From Palsa-360 sp963710315 (GTDB lineage: Bacteria; Acidobacteriota; Terriglobia; Acidiferrales; UBA7541), in NCBI GenBank assembly GCA_963710315.1, contig CAVPZW010000008.1, positions 434,001 to 498,000 of the forward strand: a stretch of DNA of 64,000 bases. The letters run 5' to 3'. Of this stretch, positions 11,074 through 20,019 are shown one piece after another. A model generated the notes under the pieces. The model ran no database searches and was not told the origin of the DNA. It worked only from the letters and a program-made list of their open reading frames with translations. The position numbers were made by a program, and so were the translations under genes. How positions within the stretch are numbered: the stretch's first letter is position 1; every line of letters starts with the position of its first letter.

Positions 11074-12021
11074 TCAAGCGACCGCAGTGTTTGAGGACGT
11101 CTTCTTCCATGCAGCGAGAATCTGCTGCAACCCTTCACGATAAGTGGCATAGCGCGGCGACCAATCAAAATCGCGTCGAAATCGCGCGTTGCTTGTGCGT
11201 GTGGATTTGGTTAGGTAGGAAACGGCCTGCTCGTCGGCGAACCATCTGGCGAGCCACGCGGGAATGCGGCGCGGCGCAGGGGCTTGCAAGAGCGCCGCAA
11301 ATTCATTGAGGAAGACGCGCACCGGAACAAGTTCGTTGTCAACGACATGCCACACGCCGTTCGCTGGTTTTTCCGCCGCGGCCACGTAAGCGCTCGCGGC
11401 ATCTTCGGTGTGAATCATGGCCCATACCGCGTCTCCGCGGCCGATGATGGGCATCTGGCGTTTGCGTAGCGCGTCCGCGATCATGCGAGTATGCGCCGAT
11501 TCCGAATCGTAGAAGTAGCCGCCGCGCAAAATCGAAACCGTAAATCCTTCCGCCGATCCCGCTTCGCGCGCGATATTTTCCGCGTCGATGGCCGATTGAA
11601 TGACGGGATCGGGCACGACGGGCGAGTCCTCCGTAAATGGCGATCCATCCGCGGGCCGCGCCACCCAGACGACGCTTTGCTGAAGAAAAGTTTTCGCGCC
11701 GATTTTTGCGGCGGCTTCGCTGAGGCAGCGCGTGCCTTTGCGGCGAATGCGGTCGTTCATGGCCCAGTCGGCTGGAGTTGTTTTTCTCTTCGAGGGAATT
11801 GCAGTGGCCGCGTGAATGACGGTGTCGCAGCCTTCCGCCGCCCGCGCCAGGGAATCCGCGTCAAACAGGTCCGCGTTTCGCGGCTCTCCGCCCGCATCTT
11901 TCACCGAAATTTCGGCTTTCGGAGTTCGTGCCAGCCCGACCACTGCATGGCCCCGCGCCGCGAATTGGCGTACCAGGCGCCGCCCCAGCACTCCGGAAGC
12001 CCCAGCGATGAACACTCTCAT
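11074..12021 (-). CDS. NAD-dependent epimerase/dehydratase (extended SDR)
   Basis: The 315-residue protein opens MRVFIAGASGVLGRRLV, the GxxGxxG NAD(P)-binding turn of extended short-chain dehydrogenases. It has the downstream strand pattern AEGCDTVIHAATA and a C-terminal substrate domain (WHVVDNELVPVRVFLNEFA) typical of nucleoside-sugar epimerase-like proteins. The usual YxxxK pair is not obvious, so it may be an atypical SDR. The ATG at 12021 follows GAGGAG by 7 nt; an in-frame TTG five codons upstream is less likely. A REP pair begins 24 nt upstream. Confidence 0.75.
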   Translation of the reverse strand: MRVFIAGASGVLGRRLVRQFAARGHAVVGLARTPKAEISVKDAGGEPRNADLFDADSLARAAEGCDTVIHAATAIPSKRKTTPADWAMNDRIRRKGTRCLSEAAAKIGAKTFLQQSVVWVARPADGSPFTEDSPVVPDPVIQSAIDAENIAREAGSAEGFTVSILRGGYFYDSESAHTRMIADALRKRQMPIIGRGDAVWAMIHTEDAASAYVAAAEKPANGVWHVVDNELVPVRVFLNEFAALLQAPAPRRIPAWLARWFADEQAVSYLTKSTRTSNARFRRDFDWSPRYATYREGLQQILAAWKKTSSNTAVA

Positions 12022-12045
12022 CGAGCCGCTCCTCAATGCGGTGTA

Positions 12046-12121
12046 GTAGCACAGGCTTCAGCCTGTGGGGTTTATTTTTTCTAGTGCCGCAAGAAAATCC
12101 ACAGGCTGAAGCCTGTGCTAC
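12046..12121. repeat. Paired REP-like element 1
   Basis: Two inverted copies of a hairpin (core CAGGCTTCAGCCTG, outer ends GTAGC and GCTAC) face each other across about 28 nt. The right copy supplies the TAG stop codon of the MFS gene on the minus strand. Confidence 0.85.
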
Positions 12122-13467
12122 TGAACCGCCGGCGTCGGCGCTTTCGCTGCAGCACCCTGCGAGAGCGAACGCACTCGCATTGCCGCCAAGGCTCCGCCGC
12201 CATAAATCGCGCCCAGCAAAAGAAAAGCGATGGAAAGCGTGACGTGCTGCGCAAACCATCCCAGCGTGAAGCTCATGCCCACCTGCAATACCGTTCCGAT
12301 CACGGAGAACGCGGACTGCGTGCGCCCCATGAGATGCCGCGGCACAGCGGCCATGATGGAGGATTGCGTCAGCACTCCTCCCAGCGCGCGGCAAACTCCA
12401 AACAGAGCGTTCATGGCCACCGCAACGGCCAGCACGCGCGCATAGGGAAAGAGCGTATGGCCCACGGCCAGCGTGGCCAGCGCCAGAATCAACACGCTGT
12501 ATGGCCTGTTTCGCGCGGCGTAGCCGGCGAGCAGCCCTCCCACAATTGCCCCGCAGGCCCAACCGGCCTCGATCCATCCGTAGCCGCGCGCGCCTGCCGA
12601 GAGCAGATCTTTTGCCAGGGCCACCACAAGCACGTTCGCGCTGATCACTCCAGCCATCATGCATGCGTATGTGAATCCCAGCGCCATCACGCGCGGCTGC
12701 TGGCTCAGGTAGGACAACCCCTCGGCGATATCCGCGAAAACGCCCGAAGCGCCGCGCCCCTCTCCATCCGTCGACATCAGCGTGGGTTCGGACATTTCCG
12801 GCGGCGCTTCAATCGTGGGCGAAGAGGCAACCAGCCGAATCTTCTGGATTTCACGCGGCGCGCAATAGCCATGCCGCAACATCAGCAGGCAAATTGCGGA
12901 AATTAGATAGGTGGTTCCATCAATGCCAAGAATTCCTGCAAGCCCCGCGCGCTCGTAAATGAATCCGACCAGCGCTCCCGCTGCGGCCATTCCGCCCTGC
13001 ACGGCGATCAACACGGTGGCGTTTGCCGTGATCAATTTTTCCCGCGGCACGAGTTCCTGGATCAGCGCGTTGGTGGTTGACCAATAAATTGCGAAGCCCA
13101 CGCCCAGCAGCAAGACCATCGAATACAGTTCCCACAGCGCCAGGCGCCCTGCGAACGCCAACGCAGCGGTCCCCAGCACAATCACAGCGCGCGTCGCATC
13201 GACGGTCATTCCCAGGTAGCGCCGGTCCACGCGATCGATGAGCACTCCGCCGAACGGAGGCACCACCAGCCCGGGCAACGTTACCAGAATGACGATCAGG
13301 CTGACCTTCACCGTGGAATGGGTCGCGCCCAGCACATACCAGGTCACGCCTGCAAAATTCATTCCCGTTCCAAACAACGACACCAGCATCGCAACGAAGA
13401 AAAAGGGGAATCCCGGTACATGAAAGAGCGATCTCCAGCCGGGAGTCGATTGAGGGTTAGCCGTCAT
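12118..13467 (-). CDS. MFS transporter (DHA3/enterobactin-exporter-like)
   Basis: The 449-residue integral membrane protein has about 12 hydrophobic segments. It begins MTANPQSTPGWRSLFHVPGF followed by FFFVAMLVSLFGTGMNFAGVTWY, typical of the MFS_3/DHA3 exporter branch. The cytoplasmic signature GGVLIDRVDRRYLGM follows TM2-3. A soluble loop at about 205-245 separates the two six-helix halves. Substrate is unknown. The frame stays open 165 nt upstream, but the ATG at 13467 places TM1 at the expected distance. The final codon runs into REP pair 1, which provides the stop. Confidence 0.8.
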   Translation of the reverse strand: MTANPQSTPGWRSLFHVPGFPFFFVAMLVSLFGTGMNFAGVTWYVLGATHSTVKVSLIVILVTLPGLVVPPFGGVLIDRVDRRYLGMTVDATRAVIVLGTAALAFAGRLALWELYSMVLLLGVGFAIYWSTTNALIQELVPREKLITANATVLIAVQGGMAAAGALVGFIYERAGLAGILGIDGTTYLISAICLLMLRHGYCAPREIQKIRLVASSPTIEAPPEMSEPTLMSTDGEGRGASGVFADIAEGLSYLSQQPRVMALGFTYACMMAGVISANVLVVALAKDLLSAGARGYGWIEAGWACGAIVGGLLAGYAARNRPYSVLILALATLAVGHTLFPYARVLAVAVAMNALFGVCRALGGVLTQSSIMAAVPRHLMGRTQSAFSVIGTVLQVGMSFTLGWFAQHVTLSIAFLLLGAIYGGGALAAMRVRSLSQGAAAKAPTPAVQ

Positions 13468-13765
13468 TTCCGAATCAGGAGTGCCACTTTTCCGCACGGA
13501 TGCCAAGTCTAGCGGTAATGCAGCCCTAGGTCCAAGAAAATGAATCTTCTCCTGGCGAAATTGGGCAGTCAAGATGCACTGCCAGGGCGAACTTGGGAGC
13601 GCTTCAGAAGGAAACGGAGCCTCATGTGCCAACCTCCATCTCGATGATCCCAGGACAATTATTGTTTACGCGCATTCTACGATTCGTTTATGACTCCTTT
13701 AGACGGAAAACGCTATCTTGCCACTGGTTAGCTTGCACTATTTGGAGCGGGGGAGGATGCGGCAA

Positions 13766-14740
13766 ATGCTGACGGAACAACTCCAACCGGGTCAGCGCTT
13801 CGAGTACTTCCACATCGAAGCGTTCGTCATCCGCACAAGTATGACCAGCATCTATCGCGCCACCGACCTTCGATCTGGACGGCTTGTTGCCCTCAAGATC
13901 CCGCATCCCGAACTCGAATGCGACCCAGTCTTTTATAGCCGTTTCCAGCGCGAAATCGCCATCGGCAAGAAACTCAAGCATCCGGGTGTTGTGCAAACGA
14001 TCGATAGCGGCGATATGGATCAACTTTGCAACGTGCTGGAATGGGTTGAAGGGCGATTCCTGCGCGAAATTCTTGCCAAGGAAGGAAAACTTTCCGCGGA
14101 ACGCGCCTCCCGCATCGCCATGGGTGTTTGTGAAGCCCTCGATTATATTCACGGCATGGGCGTTGTGCACCGAGACCTGAAACCGGAAAACATCATGGTT
14201 GGCGAAGGAGACAGCATCAAACTGATCGATTTTGGCATCTCCGCCGCCGAAGGAATGCGCCGCCTTACGTTTTCCAAATTGTCGAACGCCATGGGCACTC
14301 CCGACTATATTTCGCCCGAGCAAATCAAGCGGAAGCGCAACGACGGGCGCAGCGACGTGTACGCTCTCGGAGTCATCCTTTTTGAAATGCTGACCGGGCA
14401 GACGCCGTTCAACGGCCCCAATCCGTTTGCCGTAATGAATGACCGGCTCGTGAATGACCCGCCGTCGGCGCGAGAAATCAATCCTGAAATCTCAGCTCAG
14501 ATGGAGGAAATTCTGTATCGCGCCATGGAGCGCGATCCTGAAAATCGATTCGCAGGCGCCCGGCAATTTTCGGAGGCGCTGGCACACCCGGAATTCGTCG
14601 AGGTTATCGATCGCGCTGCGCGCGAAATATCAAAGCCCGCACGCCTTCCTTTCTTGAAAAAAATTATGTCTTACACCATGCTCCTGATGATCCCCGTCGT
14701 AATTCTTGTGCTGCTATTGTTCGTCGTGCGTTGGAAGTAA
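13766..14740 (+). CDS. Ser/Thr protein kinase with C-terminal membrane anchor
   Basis: This 324-residue Hanks-type kinase has VALK (K44), the catalytic loop HRDLKPEN (D137, N142), DFG as LIDFGIS (D155), a GTPDYISPEQ activation/P+1 segment and a C-terminal TM helix (residues about 300-320), placing the kinase in the cytosol. The glycine-rich loop is degenerate: the usual GxGxxG position reads RTSMTS. The ATG at 13766 follows GGGGGAGG by 9 nt; earlier in-frame starts overlap that site. It has no PASTA or other extracellular domain. It is divergent from the MFS gene. Substrates are unknown. Confidence 0.88.
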   Translation: MLTEQLQPGQRFEYFHIEAFVIRTSMTSIYRATDLRSGRLVALKIPHPELECDPVFYSRFQREIAIGKKLKHPGVVQTIDSGDMDQLCNVLEWVEGRFLREILAKEGKLSAERASRIAMGVCEALDYIHGMGVVHRDLKPENIMVGEGDSIKLIDFGISAAEGMRRLTFSKLSNAMGTPDYISPEQIKRKRNDGRSDVYALGVILFEMLTGQTPFNGPNPFAVMNDRLVNDPPSAREINPEISAQMEEILYRAMERDPENRFAGARQFSEALAHPEFVEVIDRAAREISKPARLPFLKKIMSYTMLLMIPVVILVLLLFVVRWK

Positions 14741-14929
14741 TTCCGCGTCCTGTCGCCCGCCCCGCACCGCTCCGAATCACAAGACCTTGCGTATTACTCT
14801 TTCCGCATAGCTGTACTCTAGGTCCATGGCGCGGATCCATTTCATCGGCAAGCATGGAAAGAGTATTCACAGGCACTTCCGGCGCTATTGAGCGCTCACT
14901 TTCCCGCAACGCGTATCGAGGAGGACTCC

Positions 14930-15556
14930 ATGCACCGTAGCCTAAGCCTCATTTCAGCATGTGCCCTGGCACTGGTTTTGTGCGTGCCCGGCCGCGGTCA
15001 AGACTCACCTTCTCTGGGGGATATCGCAAGACAGGCGCAAAAGGCCAAGGCCAACAAGCCGCCGGCGAAGGTCCTTACCAACGATGACATGTCCGCAGGC
15101 TCAACCGGCGTTTCTCCAGCCCTCGCTGGAGGGCTTGGCGCTGCCGCGCAACCAGGACCAGCAGGCAGGAGCGCCGAGGTCCAGTCTCCCGCGGAAGGCC
15201 TCGAAAAAATGCAGTCCATGCTGGACGAACTAAGTTCCCTGGACCGCGCTACTCTTGCGAATACTGTTCTGGAAGGCAATACGTCCAATTTTCCGGGCCG
15301 GGCCAATTGGGAGGCAAAAATGTTTGCCGCCAAGCAGGCATATGTAGTGGAGAACCGCGCCGTCCTGGAAAAGGTAAGTCAGCTCCAGATCGCCGCCGTG
15401 GGATTGAAAGACGTGCAGGACCCAAACGATCCTCGCGTCAAGAGCATTAGCACCAAGCTGCAACAACTGGTGCAAGCCAGCCAGCAATGTGGTGCGGCAT
15501 TCCAGGCTGTAGTTACTGAAGGCAGGGACCTCGCCGCTCAATCGGCCGCGCACTAA
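14930..15556 (+). CDS. Secreted hypothetical protein with charged N-terminal segment
   Basis: The 208-residue protein has a signal peptide (MHRSLSLISACALALVLCVPGRGQ) and then SLGDIARQAQKAKANKPPAKVLTNDD, a segment that recurs in acidobacterial secreted proteins of unknown function. The rest is helical and Ala/Gln-rich, with a coiled-coil look around residues 95-200. GAGGAGG at 14918-14924 fixes the ATG. It is probably periplasmic. No enzymatic motif is seen. Confidence 0.7.
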   Translation: MHRSLSLISACALALVLCVPGRGQDSPSLGDIARQAQKAKANKPPAKVLTNDDMSAGSTGVSPALAGGLGAAAQPGPAGRSAEVQSPAEGLEKMQSMLDELSSLDRATLANTVLEGNTSNFPGRANWEAKMFAAKQAYVVENRAVLEKVSQLQIAAVGLKDVQDPNDPRVKSISTKLQQLVQASQQCGAAFQAVVTEGRDLAAQSAAH

Positions 15557-15660
15557 AAAATTAGTTCAAGGATTTAGGCTGGAGAACTGAACACTGATCG
15601 AGCCGTTGCCCCGCGTCGCTCATTTCGGGGCTGCCTCGCATTGAAATTGAAACGGAGCCA

Positions 15661-15972
15661 TCACAAGGGCCTTCCAGGGTCGCGCCCCAACGCCCCAATG
15701 CGGATCTTTCCTTTCACGACGAGGATCACCAGGATCGCAGGAACAATCGCGACCAAGCCAAGCACCGCAAGAACCGGAACTTCGGCGTGCCCGATGAAGA
15801 CCCAGACAATCAGCGGCGCGTCGAACAGAATCACCAGCACAGGCAGCACCCGAAGAAACAGCCGCGTCTGCCTCTCCGCCTCCCCGCGATTCCACCCGCA
15901 TTGCGGGCAATAGGTCTTGCCCATGGCGTTTACCGTGGGCATGCGGCATTGCGGACATTCGGCGGTGGGCAT
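15661..15972 (-). CDS. Zinc-ribbon small membrane protein
   Basis: The 103-residue protein has two CxxC pairs (ECPQCRMP, YCPQCGWNRGE) forming an N-terminal zinc ribbon, then two hydrophobic helices (LFLRVLPVLVILFDAPLIVWVFIG; VPVLAVLGLVAIVPAILVILVV) and a basic tail. The ribbon is predicted to be cytosolic. Such proteins are common but uncharacterised. It lies between two unrelated genes. Confidence 0.6.
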   Translation of the reverse strand: MPTAECPQCRMPTVNAMGKTYCPQCGWNRGEAERQTRLFLRVLPVLVILFDAPLIVWVFIGHAEVPVLAVLGLVAIVPAILVILVVKGKIRIGALGRDPGRPL

Positions 15973-16137
15973 GGCTTCACTCTATTCTATTTGTGGCGCC
16001 GGCGTCTCGCCGGCTGTTTTTCCGGTCTCTGCGCTCTAAAGAAATGTTGGGGAGGCTCCAGCGCCACCACGCATCATGCCACGCTCTCATGGCATGCTCC
16101 GGCATTCACAATTTGAATCCGTGCGGAGATTCATGCC

Positions 16138-16785
16138 TCAGAAATTCCCCTGCGTGGGGCTGTAGGCGCTCTTCAAGTACGCTTGCGATTGAGCCTCGCT
16201 CTTCAGCGGAAGAATCTTGTCCGGATCGAGCCGCACCATCACGTAGCGGATGTGATCGTCGATTTTCGTGAACCAGTGCCCGGTTCCCGCCGGGATCACG
16301 ATCATGTCGCCCGCCTTCAACTCGTGAACTTCCGGATTCTTGATCGACGTGGCGCTGAACCCTGGACCATTTTGCTCGCGCACAGTTTTCAGCGTGCTTG
16401 GCCGCGGCTTCACGTCCACCAGGTCCGGCCCCGTCAAAAGCGTCGCCGACCCTTCGATCACGTAATACACTTCGCTCACCTGTTCGTGCTCGGCCACCGC
16501 TTCCGCCACCGTGTTCTCCGCGCCGGTCGCCTGCCCCAGCTTCCCGCGATAGATGCTGCCGATGCCCAGTTGAACTTTTCCCACATCAATCGAGCGCACC
16601 TGCTGGTCCACCAGCTTGTGCTCGATGGCCCGCTGGTTATAGGCATCCAGCTCACTCTTGGGAATGTAGGTAGCCGAGCAGTGATTGCAGGTGGGATGCG
16701 GCTCCGCTTGCTGCGCGAGCACCGGGAACACGGTCACCACAGCGCTCAGCATCACAACTTTCAAGACGGTTTTCGGAAGTCTCAT
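16138..16785 (-). CDS. Secreted cupin-domain protein
   Basis: The 215-residue protein starts after GAGGAG (9 nt) and has a signal peptide ending near FPVLAQQAEP. A TCNHCSATY cysteine pair follows. The cupin motifs are EHEQVSEVYYVIEGSATLL and PAGTGHWFTKID, with the second-motif His present. The usual first-motif histidines are partly replaced, so the metal site is uncertain. It is probably periplasmic; substrate unknown. Confidence 0.75.
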   Translation of the reverse strand: MRLPKTVLKVVMLSAVVTVFPVLAQQAEPHPTCNHCSATYIPKSELDAYNQRAIEHKLVDQQVRSIDVGKVQLGIGSIYRGKLGQATGAENTVAEAVAEHEQVSEVYYVIEGSATLLTGPDLVDVKPRPSTLKTVREQNGPGFSATSIKNPEVHELKAGDMIVIPAGTGHWFTKIDDHIRYVMVRLDPDKILPLKSEAQSQAYLKSAYSPTQGNF

Positions 16786-17033
16786 ATAAATCTTCTCCTC
16801 GGAAATAGTTTCCAGGCTGCTCCGTGTACGGGTGGACTTATCTATACATTAAGATGGATCGAAGTTGGTGGGAAAAGCTGTTCGGTCAAATTCCGCGCCA
16901 TTTCCTGCTTTCCAGAAAATTACAGTGGTGGCGAGGTCCTTCATTCATTCGGAAGGCGGATCGGATTACCGGAAGCCAACGCTGCGCTTCTTTCTGCCGC
17001 TCCACTCAATACAATCCGTCTTATGATGTACCG

Positions 17034-18047
17034 ATGGCTGCACTGATCGAACTGCGCGGGCTGACCGTGGAGATTCCCACGCCGGCGGGATGGATACGTC
17101 CGGTGGACGACGTTTCGTTTGCGCTTGGCGCGGGCGAATCACTCGGATTGGTCGGCGAATCGGGCAGCGGGAAATCCATGCTTGCGCTGGCGCTGATGGG
17201 TTTGCTGCCGCCGGGCGCGCGAGTGAGTGGCGAAGCGTGGTTCTGCGGAACGAATGGCGCCGCGTCGCGCGTGAATTTGCTTACGCTTACGGAACGCGAA
17301 CGGATCGCCATGCGCGGGCGCGATATGGCCATGATTTTTCAGGAGCCCATGACGGCGCTCAATCCCATCATGCGAGTGGGCGAGCAGATTGCCGAAGCGA
17401 TTCGCGCGCATCAAAGCGGACTTTCGCGCGAGGAAGTCGATCGCCGAGTGGTTGCCGCGCTGGAACGCGCCGCCATCTCCGAGCCGGCCATGCGCGCGCG
17501 CCAGTTTCCCCACCAGCTCTCGGGTGGACTGCGCCAGCGCGCCATGATTGCCATGGCGCTTGCCGGCGACGACGGAAAAGCTCCGCGCCTGCTGATCGCC
17601 GATGAGCCGACCACCGCGTTGGACGTCACCGTGCAAAAACAAATTCTGGAATTGCTCGCGCAACTCAGGCGTGATCTCGGCCTTGCGCTGCTCTTCATCA
17701 CGCACGATCTCGGCGTTGTGGCGCAGGTGGCGGATCGCATCGCGGTCACCTATGCGGGGCGCATCGTGGAAGAAGGTCCGGCGCGCGAAGTGCTCGAACG
17801 GCCGCGGCATCCTTATACGGCGGGGCTGTTGCGCGCATCGCCGCAGCTTGTGCGCCACAAGCTTGAGCCAATTCCAGGGACGGTGCCGTCGCTCACCGCG
17901 CTGCCTCCCGGATGCGCGTTCGAGCCACGCTGCCCGCTGCGAGTCGACGAATGCGCCGCCGCAATGCCCGCGCTGCTCGCCGCCGGCCCCGAGCATCGCG
18001 CGCGCTGCATTCTGGTTGCGGAAACATCGCAGAAAAACGCAAGGTAA
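17034..18047 (+). CDS. Oligopeptide/dipeptide ABC transporter ATP-binding protein (DppD-like)
   Basis: The 337-residue ATPase energises peptide import at the inner membrane. It has Walker A GESGSGKS, a Q-loop at MIFQEPMTALNP, signature LSGGLRQR, Walker B LLIADEPTTALD and the H-loop ITHDLG. The C-terminal oligopeptide-transporter extension has its cysteines (CAFEPRCPLRVDEC). No permease or binding-protein genes are nearby. The partner ATPase lies 1.1 kb downstream, split off by a methyltransferase and two REP pairs. The ATG at 17034 gives the family-typical start; the frame is open further upstream. Confidence 0.88.
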   Translation: MAALIELRGLTVEIPTPAGWIRPVDDVSFALGAGESLGLVGESGSGKSMLALALMGLLPPGARVSGEAWFCGTNGAASRVNLLTLTERERIAMRGRDMAMIFQEPMTALNPIMRVGEQIAEAIRAHQSGLSREEVDRRVVAALERAAISEPAMRARQFPHQLSGGLRQRAMIAMALAGDDGKAPRLLIADEPTTALDVTVQKQILELLAQLRRDLGLALLFITHDLGVVAQVADRIAVTYAGRIVEEGPAREVLERPRHPYTAGLLRASPQLVRHKLEPIPGTVPSLTALPPGCAFEPRCPLRVDECAAAMPALLAAGPEHRARCILVAETSQKNAR

Positions 18048-18065
18048 ATTTGCGGGAAGAATTTC

Positions 18066-18142
18066 GTGGCGCGGGCTTCAGCCTGCGGGTTTAGAGTAAG
18101 GATTTGCAATCACGAAAATCCGCAGGCTGAAGCCCGCGCCAC
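18066..18142. repeat. Paired REP-like element 2
   Basis: Inverted hairpin pair, variant GTGGCGCGGGCTTCAGCCTG and its complement, separated by about 30 nt. It lies 18 nt after the DppD-like stop and upstream of the methyltransferase. Confidence 0.85.
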
Positions 18143-18198
18143 GAAAATCAAACCATTCTTCTTTGCCTGGAAGAAGAATGAGGAAGCGAGTAAAGATC

Positions 18199-19005
18199 AT
18201 GAGCTCGGATCCGCGCCACCTCGAAAAAATCCGCGACCGCTTCACAGAAACCGCCGATGTGTTTGCGCAAACCGTGCGCCGCACGCGCGTCGAGGAGGGC
18301 CTGCGCCTGGCCGAGCACGCCACCGCAGGGCTTTCCAACCCCAAGGAAGTGCTGGCCATCGATGTGGCCTGCGGGCCCGGCACATTTACTCGTCCGCTGG
18401 CTGCGCGCGTTGGCAAAGCGATTGGCGTGGACCTGACTCCGGCGATGGTCGAAAAAGCGCGAGCCGAAGCCGCGCGCGACGGCATCTCCAATATCGAATT
18501 CGTTTGCGGGGATATTTACGCGCTGCCCTTTGCCGACAACTTCGCCGGAATTGTTTCCTGCGGGTACGCGTTCCACCATATGACCGACCCGGCGCGCGCC
18601 CTTGCGGAAATGGCGCGCGTGGCAAAGCCCGGAGGCCGCCTGGCAATCACAGACATCATCGTGCCCGAGGGCTGCGACGGCGCATTTCAGAACAGCGTCG
18701 AGCGCGTGCGCGACCCTTCACACACCAGCACGCAGAGCGTCGCGAATTTCCACTCCATGATCGGAAAGTTGGGATTGCGTGTGGTGTCCGAACACGTTCA
18801 CGACAACTGGCACGATTTCGATGTGTGGATGAGAAACTCGGGGCAAGGGCCCGGTGATCCCGTCTACGCGCAAACTCGCGCCATGATGGAGAGCTGCATC
18901 GAAAACGATCGTTCCGGTTTTCACCCGCACCGAACGGATAAATTTGCCAGCGGCCTGGAATTCATGCACACGGTTTTGCTGCTGATCGCGGAGAAGCCGC
19001 AATGA
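18199..19005 (+). CDS. Class I SAM-dependent methyltransferase
   Basis: The 268-residue cytosolic enzyme has SAM motif I IDVACGPGTFTRPL, the acidic end of strand 2 at IGVDLTPAMVEKA, motif II FVCGDIYALPFADN and motif III region MARVAKPGGRLAITD, as in UbiE/Methyltransf_11 enzymes. Substrate is unknown. It is flanked on both sides by REP pairs and interrupts two peptide-ABC ATPase genes, so it may be an insertion. The start at 18199 is preferred for family alignment; an ATG at 18178 is also in frame. Confidence 0.82.
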   Translation: MSSDPRHLEKIRDRFTETADVFAQTVRRTRVEEGLRLAEHATAGLSNPKEVLAIDVACGPGTFTRPLAARVGKAIGVDLTPAMVEKARAEAARDGISNIEFVCGDIYALPFADNFAGIVSCGYAFHHMTDPARALAEMARVAKPGGRLAITDIIVPEGCDGAFQNSVERVRDPSHTSTQSVANFHSMIGKLGLRVVSEHVHDNWHDFDVWMRNSGQGPGDPVYAQTRAMMESCIENDRSGFHPHRTDKFASGLEFMHTVLLLIAEKPQ

Positions 19006-19020
19006 GGAATTGCGCTTTTA

Positions 19021-19095
19021 GTAGGACAGGCTTCAGCCTGTCGCTTTTCCGCATGGCAGGCAAAATCAAAAACGACAGGCTGATGCCTGTCCTAC
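19021..19095. repeat. Paired REP-like element 3
   Basis: Inverted pair, variant GTAGGACAGGCTTCAGCCTG. The right copy has one change (CTGATGCC instead of CTGAAGCC). It lies between the methyltransferase and the DppF-like gene. Confidence 0.85.
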
Positions 19096-19111
19096 CAAAG
19101 GGCGGCACAAA

Positions 19112-19942
19112 TTGACGCCCCCACTCCTGCTTGAAGCGCGCAACCTGCGAAAAATATTTTCCGCGCCGGCAGGCACGTCCGTGTTGGGCGCTTCGCGATC
19201 AAGCACCGGTGCGCGCTTCGGCGTCGCGGCGGTCGATGACGTAAGCCTCGAACTCGCAGCGGGCGAAACGCTGGCCATCGTTGGCGAATCCGGCAGCGGA
19301 AAAACGACGCTCGCGCGCATGCTCTTGCGCCTGATTGAGCCGGACTCCGGCGAACTGCTGGTCGATGGGCGCGACTTTCTGGCCGCGCGCGGCGCCGAAT
19401 TGTGCGCCCTGCGCCGCGAAATGCAAATGGTCTTTCAGGATCCGTTCGCCTCGCTCGATCCCAGAATGCGCGTGGGGGCCATCGTCGGCGAGCCGCTGGA
19501 AATTCACGAACCGCAACTTTCCCGCGGCGAGCGCCGCTCGCGCGTGGTCGAAATCTTGCGCGCCGCAGGGCTTGGAGAAGACGCGCTTGCGCGCTATCCG
19601 CACGAATTTTCCGGTGGCCAGCGCCAGCGCATTGGCATCGCGCGCGCCCTGGTGCTTCGTCCGCGCCTGGTGGTGGCCGATGAGCCGGTCTCCGCGCTGG
19701 ACGTTTCCGTCGGCGCGCAAATACTAGAGCTTCTGCAAAATCTGCAGCGCGATTTCGCGCTCACCTATTTGCTGATCTCGCACAGCCTGCCCGTCGTCGC
19801 GCAACTAGCGACACGCATCGCCGTAATGCAGGGCGGCCGCATTGTCGAGACCGGCCCCGCCGAGCAAATTCTCTCCGCGCCCTCGCACCCGTATACGCAA
19901 TCGCTTATCGCCGCGATTCCGGTGATGCCTTCCGTGGATTAG
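19112..19942 (+). CDS. Oligopeptide/dipeptide ABC transporter ATP-binding protein (DppF-like)
   Basis: The 276-residue ATPase has Walker A GESGSGKT, the Q-loop at MVFQDPFASLDP, signature FSGGQRQR, Walker B LVVADEPVSALD, and a C-terminal HPYTQSLIAAIP typical of DppF/OppF. It starts at TTG 19112 with no clear Shine-Dalgarno. It lacks the cysteine-containing C-terminal extension seen in the DppD-like protein. It would pair with the ATPase at 17034; their separation by a REP-flanked gene is unusual. Confidence 0.85.
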   Translation: MTPPLLLEARNLRKIFSAPAGTSVLGASRSSTGARFGVAAVDDVSLELAAGETLAIVGESGSGKTTLARMLLRLIEPDSGELLVDGRDFLAARGAELCALRREMQMVFQDPFASLDPRMRVGAIVGEPLEIHEPQLSRGERRSRVVEILRAAGLGEDALARYPHEFSGGQRQRIGIARALVLRPRLVVADEPVSALDVSVGAQILELLQNLQRDFALTYLLISHSLPVVAQLATRIAVMQGGRIVETGPAEQILSAPSHPYTQSLIAAIPVMPSVD

Positions 19943-20019
19943 AAAATTGCGATTCACCCTCTTGAGGAAAATAGGAGTGGCGCTCGGCAACGCCACATGC
20001 TCCTGCTAAACTGAATTCG

